The notes under the pieces were generated by a model. It made no database searches. It saw only the letters and a list, made by a program, of their open reading frames with translations, and was not told the origin of the DNA. Source: AM-0621 sp964386705 (GTDB lineage: Bacteria; Planctomycetota; Planctomycetia; Planctomycetales; Planctomycetaceae). From it: a DNA stretch of 48,202 bases. The stretch is taken from NCBI GenBank assembly GCA_964386705.1, contig CAYLTY010000035.1, positions 1-48,202 of the forward strand, given 5' to 3'. Position 1 is the stretch's first letter, and each line of letters begins with the position of its first letter. Positions 8,804 to 17,668 of the stretch are shown in pieces. A program made the position numbers and the translations under genes.

Positions 8804-11800
8804 TCAAGGAGCGACCACAACATTCCCTGCCCCGAAGATCGATACGATCTCAGGCGAGTACATCGACGTGGCCTGAACCGGCGGCAAATCAAAGGTTCCG
8901 ACCGTCGTTGCGCGAATTGAGTAGCGGAAGGTCTGCTGCCCCGAATACGCAGTACCGAACAACAACACACGGTCATCGAGGAACTCGACACGATCAACGG
9001 TCTGCGACTGATCGCCATTGTTGGCTGATGTGGCCAGTCGTGGGTTCTCCACTTCAAAACCGGCGGGCAACGCGTCGACGATCACCATGTTCGGAATCGC
9101 CTCATTTCCTCGAGCCTTCAAGGTAACTTCAACTTCAATCAGATCACCGACTTTGAAGCCATCCTTCTTGCTCCACGTGCGGCGCACTTCCACGCCCTTA
9201 TCAATAGGAACGATGGATTCTGGAGTCTTCAGACCGGTGGTTGTCAACGTGACGAAATAGGTTCCGGTTCCCTCCGTCTGAATCTGCAGCGGTTCGACGG
9301 GACCGGAGTATGTCAGCATCTTCATGCCTGAGTGATCAAAGAGTTCAGGCTCGCGCACGCCGCTTCTCACTGAGCCCTTGAACTGCGTCGGCTCGGACTT
9401 GGTGATCGCGGCAACTTGCGACAATGCACTGATCGCGGCTGCGTTCTCCAGAGTGGAATGCCACTGACCGTTCTTACGACTTGCTTCCACCTGCACCGTC
9501 AGCGCCGGCACCCATTCGTGGTCCGGAGCGATCTCAACGAGTGCCCGCAGCAGACCTGCTTGTTGAGACAATGGAGTCGTGATGCGACCGCTGTAGGAGT
9601 GCGAGCCAATGACCTCGCGACTGTCCTTCGTGAGAATGGCCAAAGCGCGATCACGTCGACCTGCCAGGAACCAGGCGCGTGCCAAGTCGGCTCGCCCTAG
9701 CGTGTCCAGCGCCGCGATGTCTTCCGACAGTTTCGACATCCAACCAACAGGCGGCTTGCCAAACGCAGCCAGAGTCCGACAGATGTGAGCTCGCAAGTCG
9801 GCAGACAAAGTGGCTTCGGATTGCCCGCGACCATTCAACGCTGCTTCCAGGAACTTGGTAAGCTCATCGCGGAAACGCTGATCGAGCCTGTAACCGCGTT
9901 GCTGGCACTCCGCGAGAATGCCACCAGCATAAGCCGTGCACCACACGTCCGGCTTCATGCCGGGCCAGTAGCTCAACGCCCCCGACGTCGTCTGCATGGA
10001 CCACAACCGCACGATGCCAGCATTGATCAGTTCTTCAACAATGACCTTACGTCCGGCCTCGGGCGTCGCCTGTTGCAACACATCAGCCGCGGCCAGCAGA
10101 GCGGCCATGCGGCTGCTGGTCTGCTCCACACAGCCATACGGGTACTCAATTAGTGAGTCGATCGCGGGCAGCAACTGCAACTTTGGTTGAGCACCGATCG
10201 CTAGAACCTGCTTGGTCCGTTCGGGAACAAATCCATTCGGCAAAGGCAGCGTCACCGGCTGCCCGGCACGCACCACCATTGTTTGTGATTCACTGCCACG
10301 CAGAGCAGGTGCTCGCACGGGCAACGTCACCTGCTGCCGGCTGGTGAGTTCGCCGTGCTCCTTGGATTGGCTGATAGCCTGCACAATCACCGTTGCTTCG
10401 CCGATGGCATCGGCTGCGACATCGATCCAGCGAACCTCGGGATGCCCCGGCTTGATGATGACGCTGGCCGAGTCAGCCAGCGGACGCACGGAGACCGGCC
10501 CGACAGGCTGAACGTCCAGCTTCGCGACGAGTTCTTCTGTCGTCGAGTTGAACAACTTCACCGGAATCCGCAGTTGATCGCCCGGCGCCGCAAAACGCGG
10601 CCACGATGTTTCCACCAGCAGCGGCGAAGTGATCGTCGTATTGAACTCGGAGTGTCCGTAACGATCGTCCTGCACGGCAACTGCCATCCAGCGCAACCGA
10701 CCAGTGTGTTCGGGAAGCTGAACATCAAGGCTAAGTTTTCCCGCGTCGTCGGTCGTCGCCCATCCGCGCCAGACCACGATGGATTCGCGCTTGCGAGACG
10801 GTTGAGGACCGCCGCGCAGATCTTCTTCAGCCTCATCGTCCCCGCCGATGCGGGCGATATTCGCAGGGCGCAGATTGTCCGGCAGCAGGTCGTTGAAAAC
10901 ATCGCTGGTTGAAATCTCTGACCGTTTCGCAGCCAGAAAGTGTTGATGCGGATTCGGAGTGCGGAAGGCTGTCGTCAGCAGGATGCCTTCATCGACCGCC
11001 CACACATGCACTCTAGCGGGGCGATTCTGCGACTCGACCTGCACACTAACCTTCGTGCTGGTTGCCGGTCGCGCCTGTGACGGTGCATCAATCGTGACGG
11101 GCAACCGATTGGCCGCATGATCCACCACCAGACGGGACAGGCCCGCTGCGCGGTGTGGCAGCCAGGTCTTCTCTTGAGGATTGATCGCTCGCACGATCGA
11201 CGCGCTGATGAATGCACCGCCGCGCAGGTCAGCGGGCACTCGCAGGTCAACCGTTGTGCTCTGCCCTGTCAGCGTCACAACTTCCTGATGTTTCAGGTTC
11301 TCGGCTTCCAGAGTCAGCCAGGCTGTGCCTGCAAACGGGCTGCGAATCAGGACCTTGGCGGTCGATCCGGGTGCGTAGTTGGGCTTGTCGAGGATCAGTT
11401 CAACGCGTTCCGGACGATTCACGGACAGCGAACGGTCCGCGTACTCGGGCGAGCTGGCATACCATTCCAGTCGCGAACGCGCACCTGTTCTGGAATCTGT
11501 CGCGACCAGGCGGTAGCGACCCCATTCCAGACACGTGACCGTCGCGGTACCGGAGGCTGTCTCGGCTCCGACGGTCTGTTTCGAAACTGGTACGAGTCGC
11601 TCAATCGATTCCCACGTGGTCCCGTTGGATTTGTTGCGGAACACCCAGTCGTATTCGACGCGGCTCAGTTCCAGGTCAATCGGAGCGGGTTCGGCCAACT
11701 GGTCCTGACTGGTGCGAACGACCCAGTCGATCTTGATCGGCTCGCCGATCGGAGCGATCCCTTCCGCAGCAGAACGTAGACCGATGTGGCGCCCCGCGCT

Positions 11801-14197
11801 GTCGAGCGTGAAGCCGACTTGCTGAGACGTCGATCTGCCACCCGTTTCGGTGACCGTGACCACGAAGCGCCCTTCCCACCAGCCACGCGGCATGCCCGCT
11901 GGCTGAGCCACATCAAACCGCATCATGCCGGCGTCATCGAGCGTTGCCTCCTGTGCTTCTGCTTCGCGCGTGTTGAACGCTGTTCGTTCACCGAACGTGA
12001 AGCCTCGCGATTCCGTGGACCGAAACTCGCCACGTCGGAACTCACCACTCAGCCGCACGGGCAAGCCCGCAGCCGGTTGGCCGAACAGATACTTGCCGTT
12101 GGCAATGACAATGCCGTTCTCGTTTCCGGTCACGAGGGGCTTCTCGGCATTGGCCAGCACTTCGATACGCACCGGCTCAAAGGCTTCGATCAGAGTCGTC
12201 AGCGATCCGAGCACCTCGTCCGATCCCGGCAATGTGACCGTAAGCCGGTACGGTCCCGTCTGGAATGAATCGCGCGTCGGCACATCGAACGAGAACGTGC
12301 CGTGTTGATTCGCTTCTGGAGCCACATCAATCGTCGCCGCCACTCGGCGGTCTGGTCGAGTAACAGTGACTCGCAACGGGAACGCCGCGGGAGTCTGCCC
12401 GCGCACGTCGCGCACGATGCCCGAGACATGCACCGTCTCACCGGGGCGATAGACACCTCGCTCCGCGTACAACAGCACGTCGTAGTTCTGCGGGGTTGGC
12501 TTACCACCTTGATCGACGTCATCCAGTACCCACTGCGAGTTATCCAACTGCAGGTACGCGGCGTCTTCGCCCTGCTCGGCCAGAATCACCCATGCCTGAC
12601 CGTCGGGATGCTTCGGATCGATTGCTACCTTCAGTGTGCCATCCGCCTGAGTCACTCCGCTGCCAAGCGTCTGATTGCTGTAGGTCAGCGCGGTGACTTG
12701 CACTCCAGCAAGTGGCTGAGCGGTCTTCAGCGAAGTGGCCCAGATCACCAGTCCATTGCGTTCGCGTTTGGCGGTCAGGGCGATGTCCGTCACCGTCACC
12801 ACGCTTTCGTCACTGGTCCACGAGTGATCCGCGGCCGCAGCGCGAATGTTGAAGATGCCGTGCCGATCGCCAATCAGCTTGCGAAGTTCCAGTGCCGATG
12901 TGACGACTGTGTTGCGCTCGCGCTGCACGGCTGATTCGGATTTCGAGAGCGGTCGCGCAGTGCGTGTGGTCGGACTCTGATCCAGGTGCGCAATCAGGTT
13001 GTTGCGATGCACCTGAGCGGCCTCAAACTTCAGGCCGCTGACGTTCACAGTCTTGATGTCGAGCAGCAGATTGCCGTGCGGTGCCAGAATTCCACCGTTG
13101 CCCGTCGTGAAACGTACGGACGGATAACGCTCGGGGACTTCGACGGCAGTTGAACGCTGTTCCCCCAACGTGGAGCCATCTGACGCGAGCAATGTCGCGG
13201 GCACTTCAATGCGATACGAATCCTCACGGAAGTTGCCGATGAGCCGCAGTTCCGAATCGCCATACCGACCGAATTGCACCGTCAGCCCTTCGACGGGTGG
13301 AGTTACGGCGATGGCCGGCAGCTTCTGCTCGCGGTCCAGCGGCGCGCTGAAGTGGAGCTGGACTTCGACCTGCTCCGAACCCCAATGCGTTTCGGCATCG
13401 GATCGCAGCAACGTAAACCGGCGGGTCACTTCGACAATGCTGCTGTACCTCGTCCCCTGGGCGAGTTCGCCGCCGTGTCCTTTCAGCTCCGAATTCACGA
13501 ACACCTTCAACTGGTTGCTGATCGGACGCTGACAACGCACCAGAATTGAGGCCGATGGCTTGGTCACCGGTGTGGAAGTAATCAACCCCGGCAGCTGTTC
13601 GAGATCGCCGCCGCCGGCAATCAACGAATGTTCGCTCTTGGTCAGCCCGGTCGTCTTTAGATCGACGATTTTCAGATGGCGCAGCAGATCACCCGGATCG
13701 ACCGGCTGATTGAATGACAACGTGAGGTTGACGTGCTCACGGTCGACGGAATGAAACTGACAACCCGTGACTTCCAGTCGTTTAGTGACGATCTGAACCT
13801 CGCCGTCCGCCTGAACGACCTGCGAGCCATCCTGCCCATAGTTCGCGACAGGCACGACATGAAACTTGCGTCCCGGCGGCAGCGGTGCGGCCAGCACGTA
13901 ATCCAGACGCATCGGCGTGCGCCATTCCCAGTAGCCCAGCGGCAAGGGTTCGATGCGCAGCGGAGCTTGAGTCACCGCTTCCTCGGGAGCTTTCGCGCCC
14001 GCGACGGGTTTGTCGAATTGGAAGGACAAGCGTTCGGCGTCATCGACGTTCTTGGTCGCCAGCGACACCTTCACGACGCCGTCGGCCGTCGGTGCCGGCA
14101 GATCCAGCAGTTCCTGTCGAATCCACAGCCAGCCAGCCATGTTGACGACGACTAACACCGCCGCCAGCGCGGCAAAACGACTCGAAAACTGACGCAT
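8804..14197 (-). CDS. Bacterial alpha-2-macroglobulin family protein with intact thioester motif
   Basis: A 1,797-residue envelope protein of the bacterial alpha-2-macroglobulin family (COG2373), thought to trap proteases covalently and protect the cell. From ATG 14197 a short basic segment leads into one hydrophobic helix (AALAAVLVVVNMAGWLWI) that serves as signal anchor. No lipobox Cys follows, unlike the E. coli lipoprotein. Macroglobulin-type beta domains fill most of the first 1,100 residues (for example VLLYAERGVYRPGETVHVSG). The A2M core has VVWRGWATTDDAGKLSLDV. The thioester Cys-Val-Glu-Gln is at 1356-1359 inside YPYGCVEQTSSRM, so this is the reactive class. The helical thioester domain and a C-terminal receptor-like region follow. 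In-frame ATG 14215 is an alternative start. No pbpC is adjacent, in contrast to many proteobacterial loci. Confidence 0.93.
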   Translation of the reverse strand: MRQFSSRFAALAAVLVVVNMAGWLWIRQELLDLPAPTADGVVKVSLATKNVDDAERLSFQFDKPVAGAKAPEEAVTQAPLRIEPLPLGYWEWRTPMRLDYVLAAPLPPGRKFHVVPVANYGQDGSQVVQADGEVQIVTKRLEVTGCQFHSVDREHVNLTLSFNQPVDPGDLLRHLKIVDLKTTGLTKSEHSLIAGGGDLEQLPGLITSTPVTKPSASILVRCQRPISNQLKVFVNSELKGHGGELAQGTRYSSIVEVTRRFTLLRSDAETHWGSEQVEVQLHFSAPLDREQKLPAIAVTPPVEGLTVQFGRYGDSELRLIGNFREDSYRIEVPATLLASDGSTLGEQRSTAVEVPERYPSVRFTTGNGGILAPHGNLLLDIKTVNVSGLKFEAAQVHRNNLIAHLDQSPTTRTARPLSKSESAVQRERNTVVTSALELRKLIGDRHGIFNIRAAAADHSWTSDESVVTVTDIALTAKRERNGLVIWATSLKTAQPLAGVQVTALTYSNQTLGSGVTQADGTLKVAIDPKHPDGQAWVILAEQGEDAAYLQLDNSQWVLDDVDQGGKPTPQNYDVLLYAERGVYRPGETVHVSGIVRDVRGQTPAAFPLRVTVTRPDRRVAATIDVAPEANQHGTFSFDVPTRDSFQTGPYRLTVTLPGSDEVLGSLTTLIEAFEPVRIEVLANAEKPLVTGNENGIVIANGKYLFGQPAAGLPVRLSGEFRRGEFRSTESRGFTFGERTAFNTREAEAQEATLDDAGMMRFDVAQPAGMPRGWWEGRFVVTVTETGGRSTSQQVGFTLDSAGRHIGLRSAAEGIAPIGEPIKIDWVVRTSQDQLAEPAPIDLELSRVEYDWVFRNKSNGTTWESIERLVPVSKQTVGAETASGTATVTCLEWGRYRLVATDSRTGARSRLEWYASSPEYADRSLSVNRPERVELILDKPNYAPGSTAKVLIRSPFAGTAWLTLEAENLKHQEVVTLTGQSTTVDLRVPADLRGGAFISASIVRAINPQEKTWLPHRAAGLSRLVVDHAANRLPVTIDAPSQARPATSTKVSVQVESQNRPARVHVWAVDEGILLTTAFRTPNPHQHFLAAKRSEISTSDVFNDLLPDNLRPANIARIGGDDEAEEDLRGGPQPSRKRESIVVWRGWATTDDAGKLSLDVQLPEHTGRLRWMAVAVQDDRYGHSEFNTTITSPLLVETSWPRFAAPGDQLRIPVKLFNSTTEELVAKLDVQPVGPVSVRPLADSASVIIKPGHPEVRWIDVAADAIGEATVIVQAISQSKEHGELTSRQQVTLPVRAPALRGSESQTMVVRAGQPVTLPLPNGFVPERTKQVLAIGAQPKLQLLPAIDSLIEYPYGCVEQTSSRMAALLAAADVLQQATPEAGRKVIVEELINAGIVRLWSMQTTSGALSYWPGMKPDVWCTAYAGGILAECQQRGYRLDQRFRDELTKFLEAALNGRGQSEATLSADLRAHICRTLAAFGKPPVGWMSKLSEDIAALDTLGRADLARAWFLAGRRDRALAILTKDSREVIGSHSYSGRITTPLSQQAGLLRALVEIAPDHEWVPALTVQVEASRKNGQWHSTLENAAAISALSQVAAITKSEPTQFKGSVRSGVREPELFDHSGMKMLTYSGPVEPLQIQTEGTGTYFVTLTTTGLKTPESIVPIDKGVEVRRTWSKKDGFKVGDLIEVEVTLKARGNEAIPNMVIVDALPAGFEVENPRLATSANNGDQSQTVDRVEFLDDRVLLFGTAYSGQQTFRYSIRATTVGTFDLPPVQATSMYSPEIVSIFGAGNVVVAP

Positions 14198-14574
14198 CCC
14201 TTCGTCCCTTCCCATGTCACGCAGCAACGCGCGTCCTACGAAATGCACTCGTGGCCCGTTGTGCTGACCGCTGTCTACCAGACAGGACGTTGCCGAGAGA
14301 AGACGAGTCGTTAATCCCCCGTCAATCCGTACCACCGGACGAACTTCCGCATGCGGACTCGTCGGCTCAATCGCTTGAGTCGCATGACTCAGTGCAGCTT
14401 TCCAATCCGGTGCGAATGTCGCACTTTGACAGCGCCCGGGGTCGCCACAGAATGAAGACAACCGACTTGGTTGATTCGATCCAGACGAAAACCAGATTCG
14501 CTGGAACTTGTGCGAAATCTGGGTGGCATGCCACTCAGCATCGGCCTTATGACAATTCAGTGGAGACGCTCCTT
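14198..14574. promoter_or_regulatory. Divergent intergenic region, 377 bases
   Basis: This spacer separates the minus-strand macroglobulin gene from the plus-strand membrane-protein gene, so it must carry both promoters. Open frames run into it from both sides but without export signals or family similarity. A short hairpin GTGCGA-atg-TCGCAC lies near 14410. No convincing -35/-10 pair stands out, as is usual for planctomycetes. Confidence 0.4.
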
Positions 14575-16188
14575 ATGAGCACCGTGGTGAGTGAACCCCG
14601 CATGGCCGAGCCGCAGCATGACCCGTCAGTTCCGGACGTAACCCTGCTGGAAGACAAGCTTCCAGACTGGTTCCGCCTGCCTGCGCGGTCGGTGGCGTTC
14701 GCCGGGATGATGGCGGTCGTCTACTGGTGGTACTCCATGCTGCCTATCTGGCACACGGACGTCTGGGGACACCTCTCTTACGGCAAGCTGATCTACGAAT
14801 CCGCCTCGATTCCCGCGACCGAACCGCTGATGCCGCTCTCCAAGGGCATCCCGTTTCTGGATACCGCCTGGCTGTCGCAAGTCATCGGCTATCTGATGCA
14901 TGCAGCCGTCGGCCGGGCCGGTTTGAAATTCCTGTTCGGCGCGGCGATCTCGTTGAGCACGGGGCTGCTCACGTGGCGAGTCTGGCGTCAGACGCACCTG
15001 GCCTGGATCGCGGCACTCACGCCCGCTCTGTTCCTGTGGGTGAATCATCAGCAACTCATCATCATGCGACCGCAAGTCGCTGGCATGCTGATCTTCTCGG
15101 CGTTGATCTGCCTGCTCACGAGCACTCGACACCACCGCAAGGCCATTTGGGCCGTGCCGGTGCTGATGGTGTTATGGACGAACCTGCATGGCTCGTTCAC
15201 GGTGGGTCTGGCATTGCTGGGAGCGTTCACGCTCGGCCGCGCGATTGATGTCTATCGTCGCACCGGACGCTTCGGCGCCGTCGCTCGCGACGTTCGCTTC
15301 CGCTCATTCCTGGTGATGCTGGAACTCGGAGCCGTCGCCACACTGCTCAACCCATACGGCCTGACAATCTACGGTGCCGTGATTGATGCCGCTCACAACC
15401 CCAACATGCTGGGCGTTGGCGAGTGGCAACCTCTGACACTGCGTCAGCAGCAAGGCCAGGCGATGATCATTGCCGGCCTGCTGCTCGCTGTGCTGTACCG
15501 CGTCAGCCCGCGTCGAGTGACGTCAGCCGAAGTGCTGTCGATCGTCGGACTGGGAGTAGCGTCGCTGTGGTCTTCACGCTTCGTCGCCTGGTGGGCTCCG
15601 CTGGCCGCCGTCTATCTGCCAATGCACCTGGGAGCGGTTATTCGTCGTTGGAAGAAACTTGGCTTTGAGCCCGCGCCGCAAGCGCGAGCCAGCTTCTGGA
15701 CCGTCATTGCCGTGGGTCTGCTGTGGGTGGGCTTTGCCCTGTCGCCGATGGGCGTGGTGGCGATGACCAACTTCGACGTGAAGGCCCTCGGCAAGAATCA
15801 GGCGAAGTATGTCAACAAGGTGGGCGACCAGACTCCGGAAGGCGTGGCGAAATACCTGATGAAGAATCCGCCGCAGGGTCTGATCTTTAATCCGTACGAA
15901 TGGGGTGACTACCTGCTGTGGGAGAGTTTGAAGGACTCGAAGGACCTGAAAGTCTTCGTCGCGTCGCACGCTCAGTTCATCTCGCCAGAAGTCTGGGAAG
16001 ACTACGTCTCCATCGTCGAGACTCGCTCGAATTGGGAAACCAACTTCGACCGCTACGGCATCAACACGATTGTGCTGGACGAGAAGTTCCGCGGTCCGCT
16101 GATTCGCCGACTGCTCGAGAGCGAAAACTGGAAGCTCGACTACCGCGACGAAATCGGCACGGTGTTGTCTCGAAAGAAAAAGATCTAG
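14575..16188 (+). CDS. Multi-spanning membrane protein, GT-C glycosyltransferase-like
   Basis: A 537-residue integral membrane protein. ATG 14575 is chosen because GGAG lies nine bases upstream and the first hydrophobic helix begins about 40 residues later. About ten transmembrane segments are visible between residues 45 and 400. The first extracytoplasmic loop has the acidic signature HTDVWGHLSYGKLIYE followed by PFLDTAWLSQVIGYL. That arrangement recalls GT-C fold enzymes, which use lipid-linked sugar donors and carry an acidic motif after TM1. The C-terminal 140 residues form a soluble domain (NPYEWGDYLLWES). No exact family can be named, so glycosyl transfer is an inference. The secreted toroid protein starts 80 bases downstream on the same strand. 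Confidence 0.6.
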   Translation: MSTVVSEPRMAEPQHDPSVPDVTLLEDKLPDWFRLPARSVAFAGMMAVVYWWYSMLPIWHTDVWGHLSYGKLIYESASIPATEPLMPLSKGIPFLDTAWLSQVIGYLMHAAVGRAGLKFLFGAAISLSTGLLTWRVWRQTHLAWIAALTPALFLWVNHQQLIIMRPQVAGMLIFSALICLLTSTRHHRKAIWAVPVLMVLWTNLHGSFTVGLALLGAFTLGRAIDVYRRTGRFGAVARDVRFRSFLVMLELGAVATLLNPYGLTIYGAVIDAAHNPNMLGVGEWQPLTLRQQQGQAMIIAGLLLAVLYRVSPRRVTSAEVLSIVGLGVASLWSSRFVAWWAPLAAVYLPMHLGAVIRRWKKLGFEPAPQARASFWTVIAVGLLWVGFALSPMGVVAMTNFDVKALGKNQAKYVNKVGDQTPEGVAKYLMKNPPQGLIFNPYEWGDYLLWESLKDSKDLKVFVASHAQFISPEVWEDYVSIVETRSNWETNFDRYGINTIVLDEKFRGPLIRRLLESENWKLDYRDEIGTVLSRKKKI

Positions 16189-16268
16189 GTCCTGAGCCGA
16201 CGGCTGCATCGACACGCTCGACTCTGAAGACACTGGCTTGCGATTCACACGTACTTTGACTGGACCTG

Positions 16269-17570
16269 ATGATGAAACAACGTCCGAAGCTGGCGGGATT
16301 CCTGGCCGCTCAACTAGTTACCGTGGGTGCGTTCGCCGGTGCGTATGCCTCGCTGGCGCCTGAGAAGGCCGATGCTCTGCGTGAGGCCGTCACGGGGAAG
16401 ATTGAATTTCACCCGCCGAAGATCGAACGTAACGAGCCGCTGGTCATCACCCCGCTGTATGACGATCCGGAAGTCGTTAGCGACGAAGAATTGGCCGCCG
16501 TGCTCAAGCAGGTGCAACCGCGCTTCGAGGCTGCGAAGCTCAAGCCGAACTTCGTTGAACATGCTCTGCGAACCTGGCACGCCGATGCCAAGTTCCAGAA
16601 CCCCAAGCTGCTCGACGGCGCGGACATGCGCGACTTCCTGCTCGATCATGGCCGCTTCGTGCAGTCGTGGGGTGAGCGTGAAGAATCGCTGCTGGAAGCT
16701 CGCCCGGCCGGTGTGTTTGTGCGTTGGGGCAAGGAGTTCGCGAACTCGGCCTCGGTGCATCACGACCATCTGCTGGCCTGCCTGACCGAAGCCCGCGTGC
16801 ACGCTGATTACCCGGTCCGCGCTCCCGGCCGTCCGAACCAGACCATGCGCGATGTCATCAATCAGGCCATCTACGACTTCGATCTGGATGAGCGTGAAAC
16901 CGAATGGTCTGCGATGGCCTTCGGCCTGTGGCTGGCTCCGCAGCAGAAGGAATGGGTCAACGGTCAGCATCGCCACTTGAGCTTCGACCTGATCGCCGAA
17001 CGTCAGTTGCGCGGACACAAGCAACTCGGAGTCTGCGGCGGCACGCACCGAGTCTACTCATTGATGGTCCTGCTGCGATTGGACGATGAGTATAAAATCC
17101 TCTCGCCCGAAGTGCGTGAGAAGACCGTGGCCCATATAAAATCTGTCCGCGACCTGCTGCTGGTCTCGCAGTTTGAAGACGGTCATTGGCCGTACAACTG
17201 GCCGGATGGCGAAGACGCCGTCAAGAAGCCCACCGAACACCCAATGTCACGCGCCGTGATTGCCACCGGCCACCATTTGGAATGGCTGGCGATCGCTCCG
17301 GAAGAGTTCCAGATTCCGCGTGATCGAGTCAAGAAAGCCGCGCGTTGGATCATCGACAAAACGGTGAAGTCGAGCCGCAAAGAGATCCGCGACAACTACA
17401 CCTTCTTCAGCCACGTCGGCAACGCGATGGCCATGTGGCGCAAAACCCGCCCCGCCGACTTCTGGCACCAATGGGAAGCCACCCACCCCTACAACCCAGA
17501 AGAAGAACCCAAAGAAGAAAAGCCCAAGTCGAGCGGCAAAGCCAAAACCGAAGAATCAGTCGCGCACTAG
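16269..17570 (+). CDS. Secreted protein with terpenoid-cyclase/prenyltransferase-type toroid fold
   Basis: A 433-residue protein starting MMKQRPKLAGFLAAQLVTVGAFAGAYASLAP, a probable signal peptide or anchor. The body is alpha-helical. Residues about 250-400 contain repeats of the squalene cyclase/prenyltransferase type, the clearest being SQFEDGHWPYNW (a QxxDGxW-like QW motif), preceded by GVCGGTHRVYSLMVLLRLDDEY. The catalytic DxDD of squalene-hopene cyclases is not seen, so a binding or structural role is as likely as catalysis. The tail is rich in Lys and Glu (PEEEPKEEKPKSSGKAK). Two adjacent ATG codons (16269, 16272) make the exact start uncertain by one residue. Its closeness to the membrane protein upstream suggests a shared envelope function. 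Confidence 0.6.
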   Translation: MMKQRPKLAGFLAAQLVTVGAFAGAYASLAPEKADALREAVTGKIEFHPPKIERNEPLVITPLYDDPEVVSDEELAAVLKQVQPRFEAAKLKPNFVEHALRTWHADAKFQNPKLLDGADMRDFLLDHGRFVQSWGEREESLLEARPAGVFVRWGKEFANSASVHHDHLLACLTEARVHADYPVRAPGRPNQTMRDVINQAIYDFDLDERETEWSAMAFGLWLAPQQKEWVNGQHRHLSFDLIAERQLRGHKQLGVCGGTHRVYSLMVLLRLDDEYKILSPEVREKTVAHIKSVRDLLLVSQFEDGHWPYNWPDGEDAVKKPTEHPMSRAVIATGHHLEWLAIAPEEFQIPRDRVKKAARWIIDKTVKSSRKEIRDNYTFFSHVGNAMAMWRKTRPADFWHQWEATHPYNPEEEPKEEKPKSSGKAKTEESVAH

Positions 17571-17668
17571 TTTGCCTAGAATAGTTAGCGGAAAATCTTG
17601 AATGCTCGGCCATATCCATATGCCCGGGCACGGGTTGACGGAATCGCAAAAGGCAGAAGACTGAGCCA

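Noticed and set aside
17601..17663. 20-residue frame with a HIHMPGHG string between the toroid protein and the helicase
   Set aside because: Too short and without a ribosome site; looks like chance in the convergent spacer.
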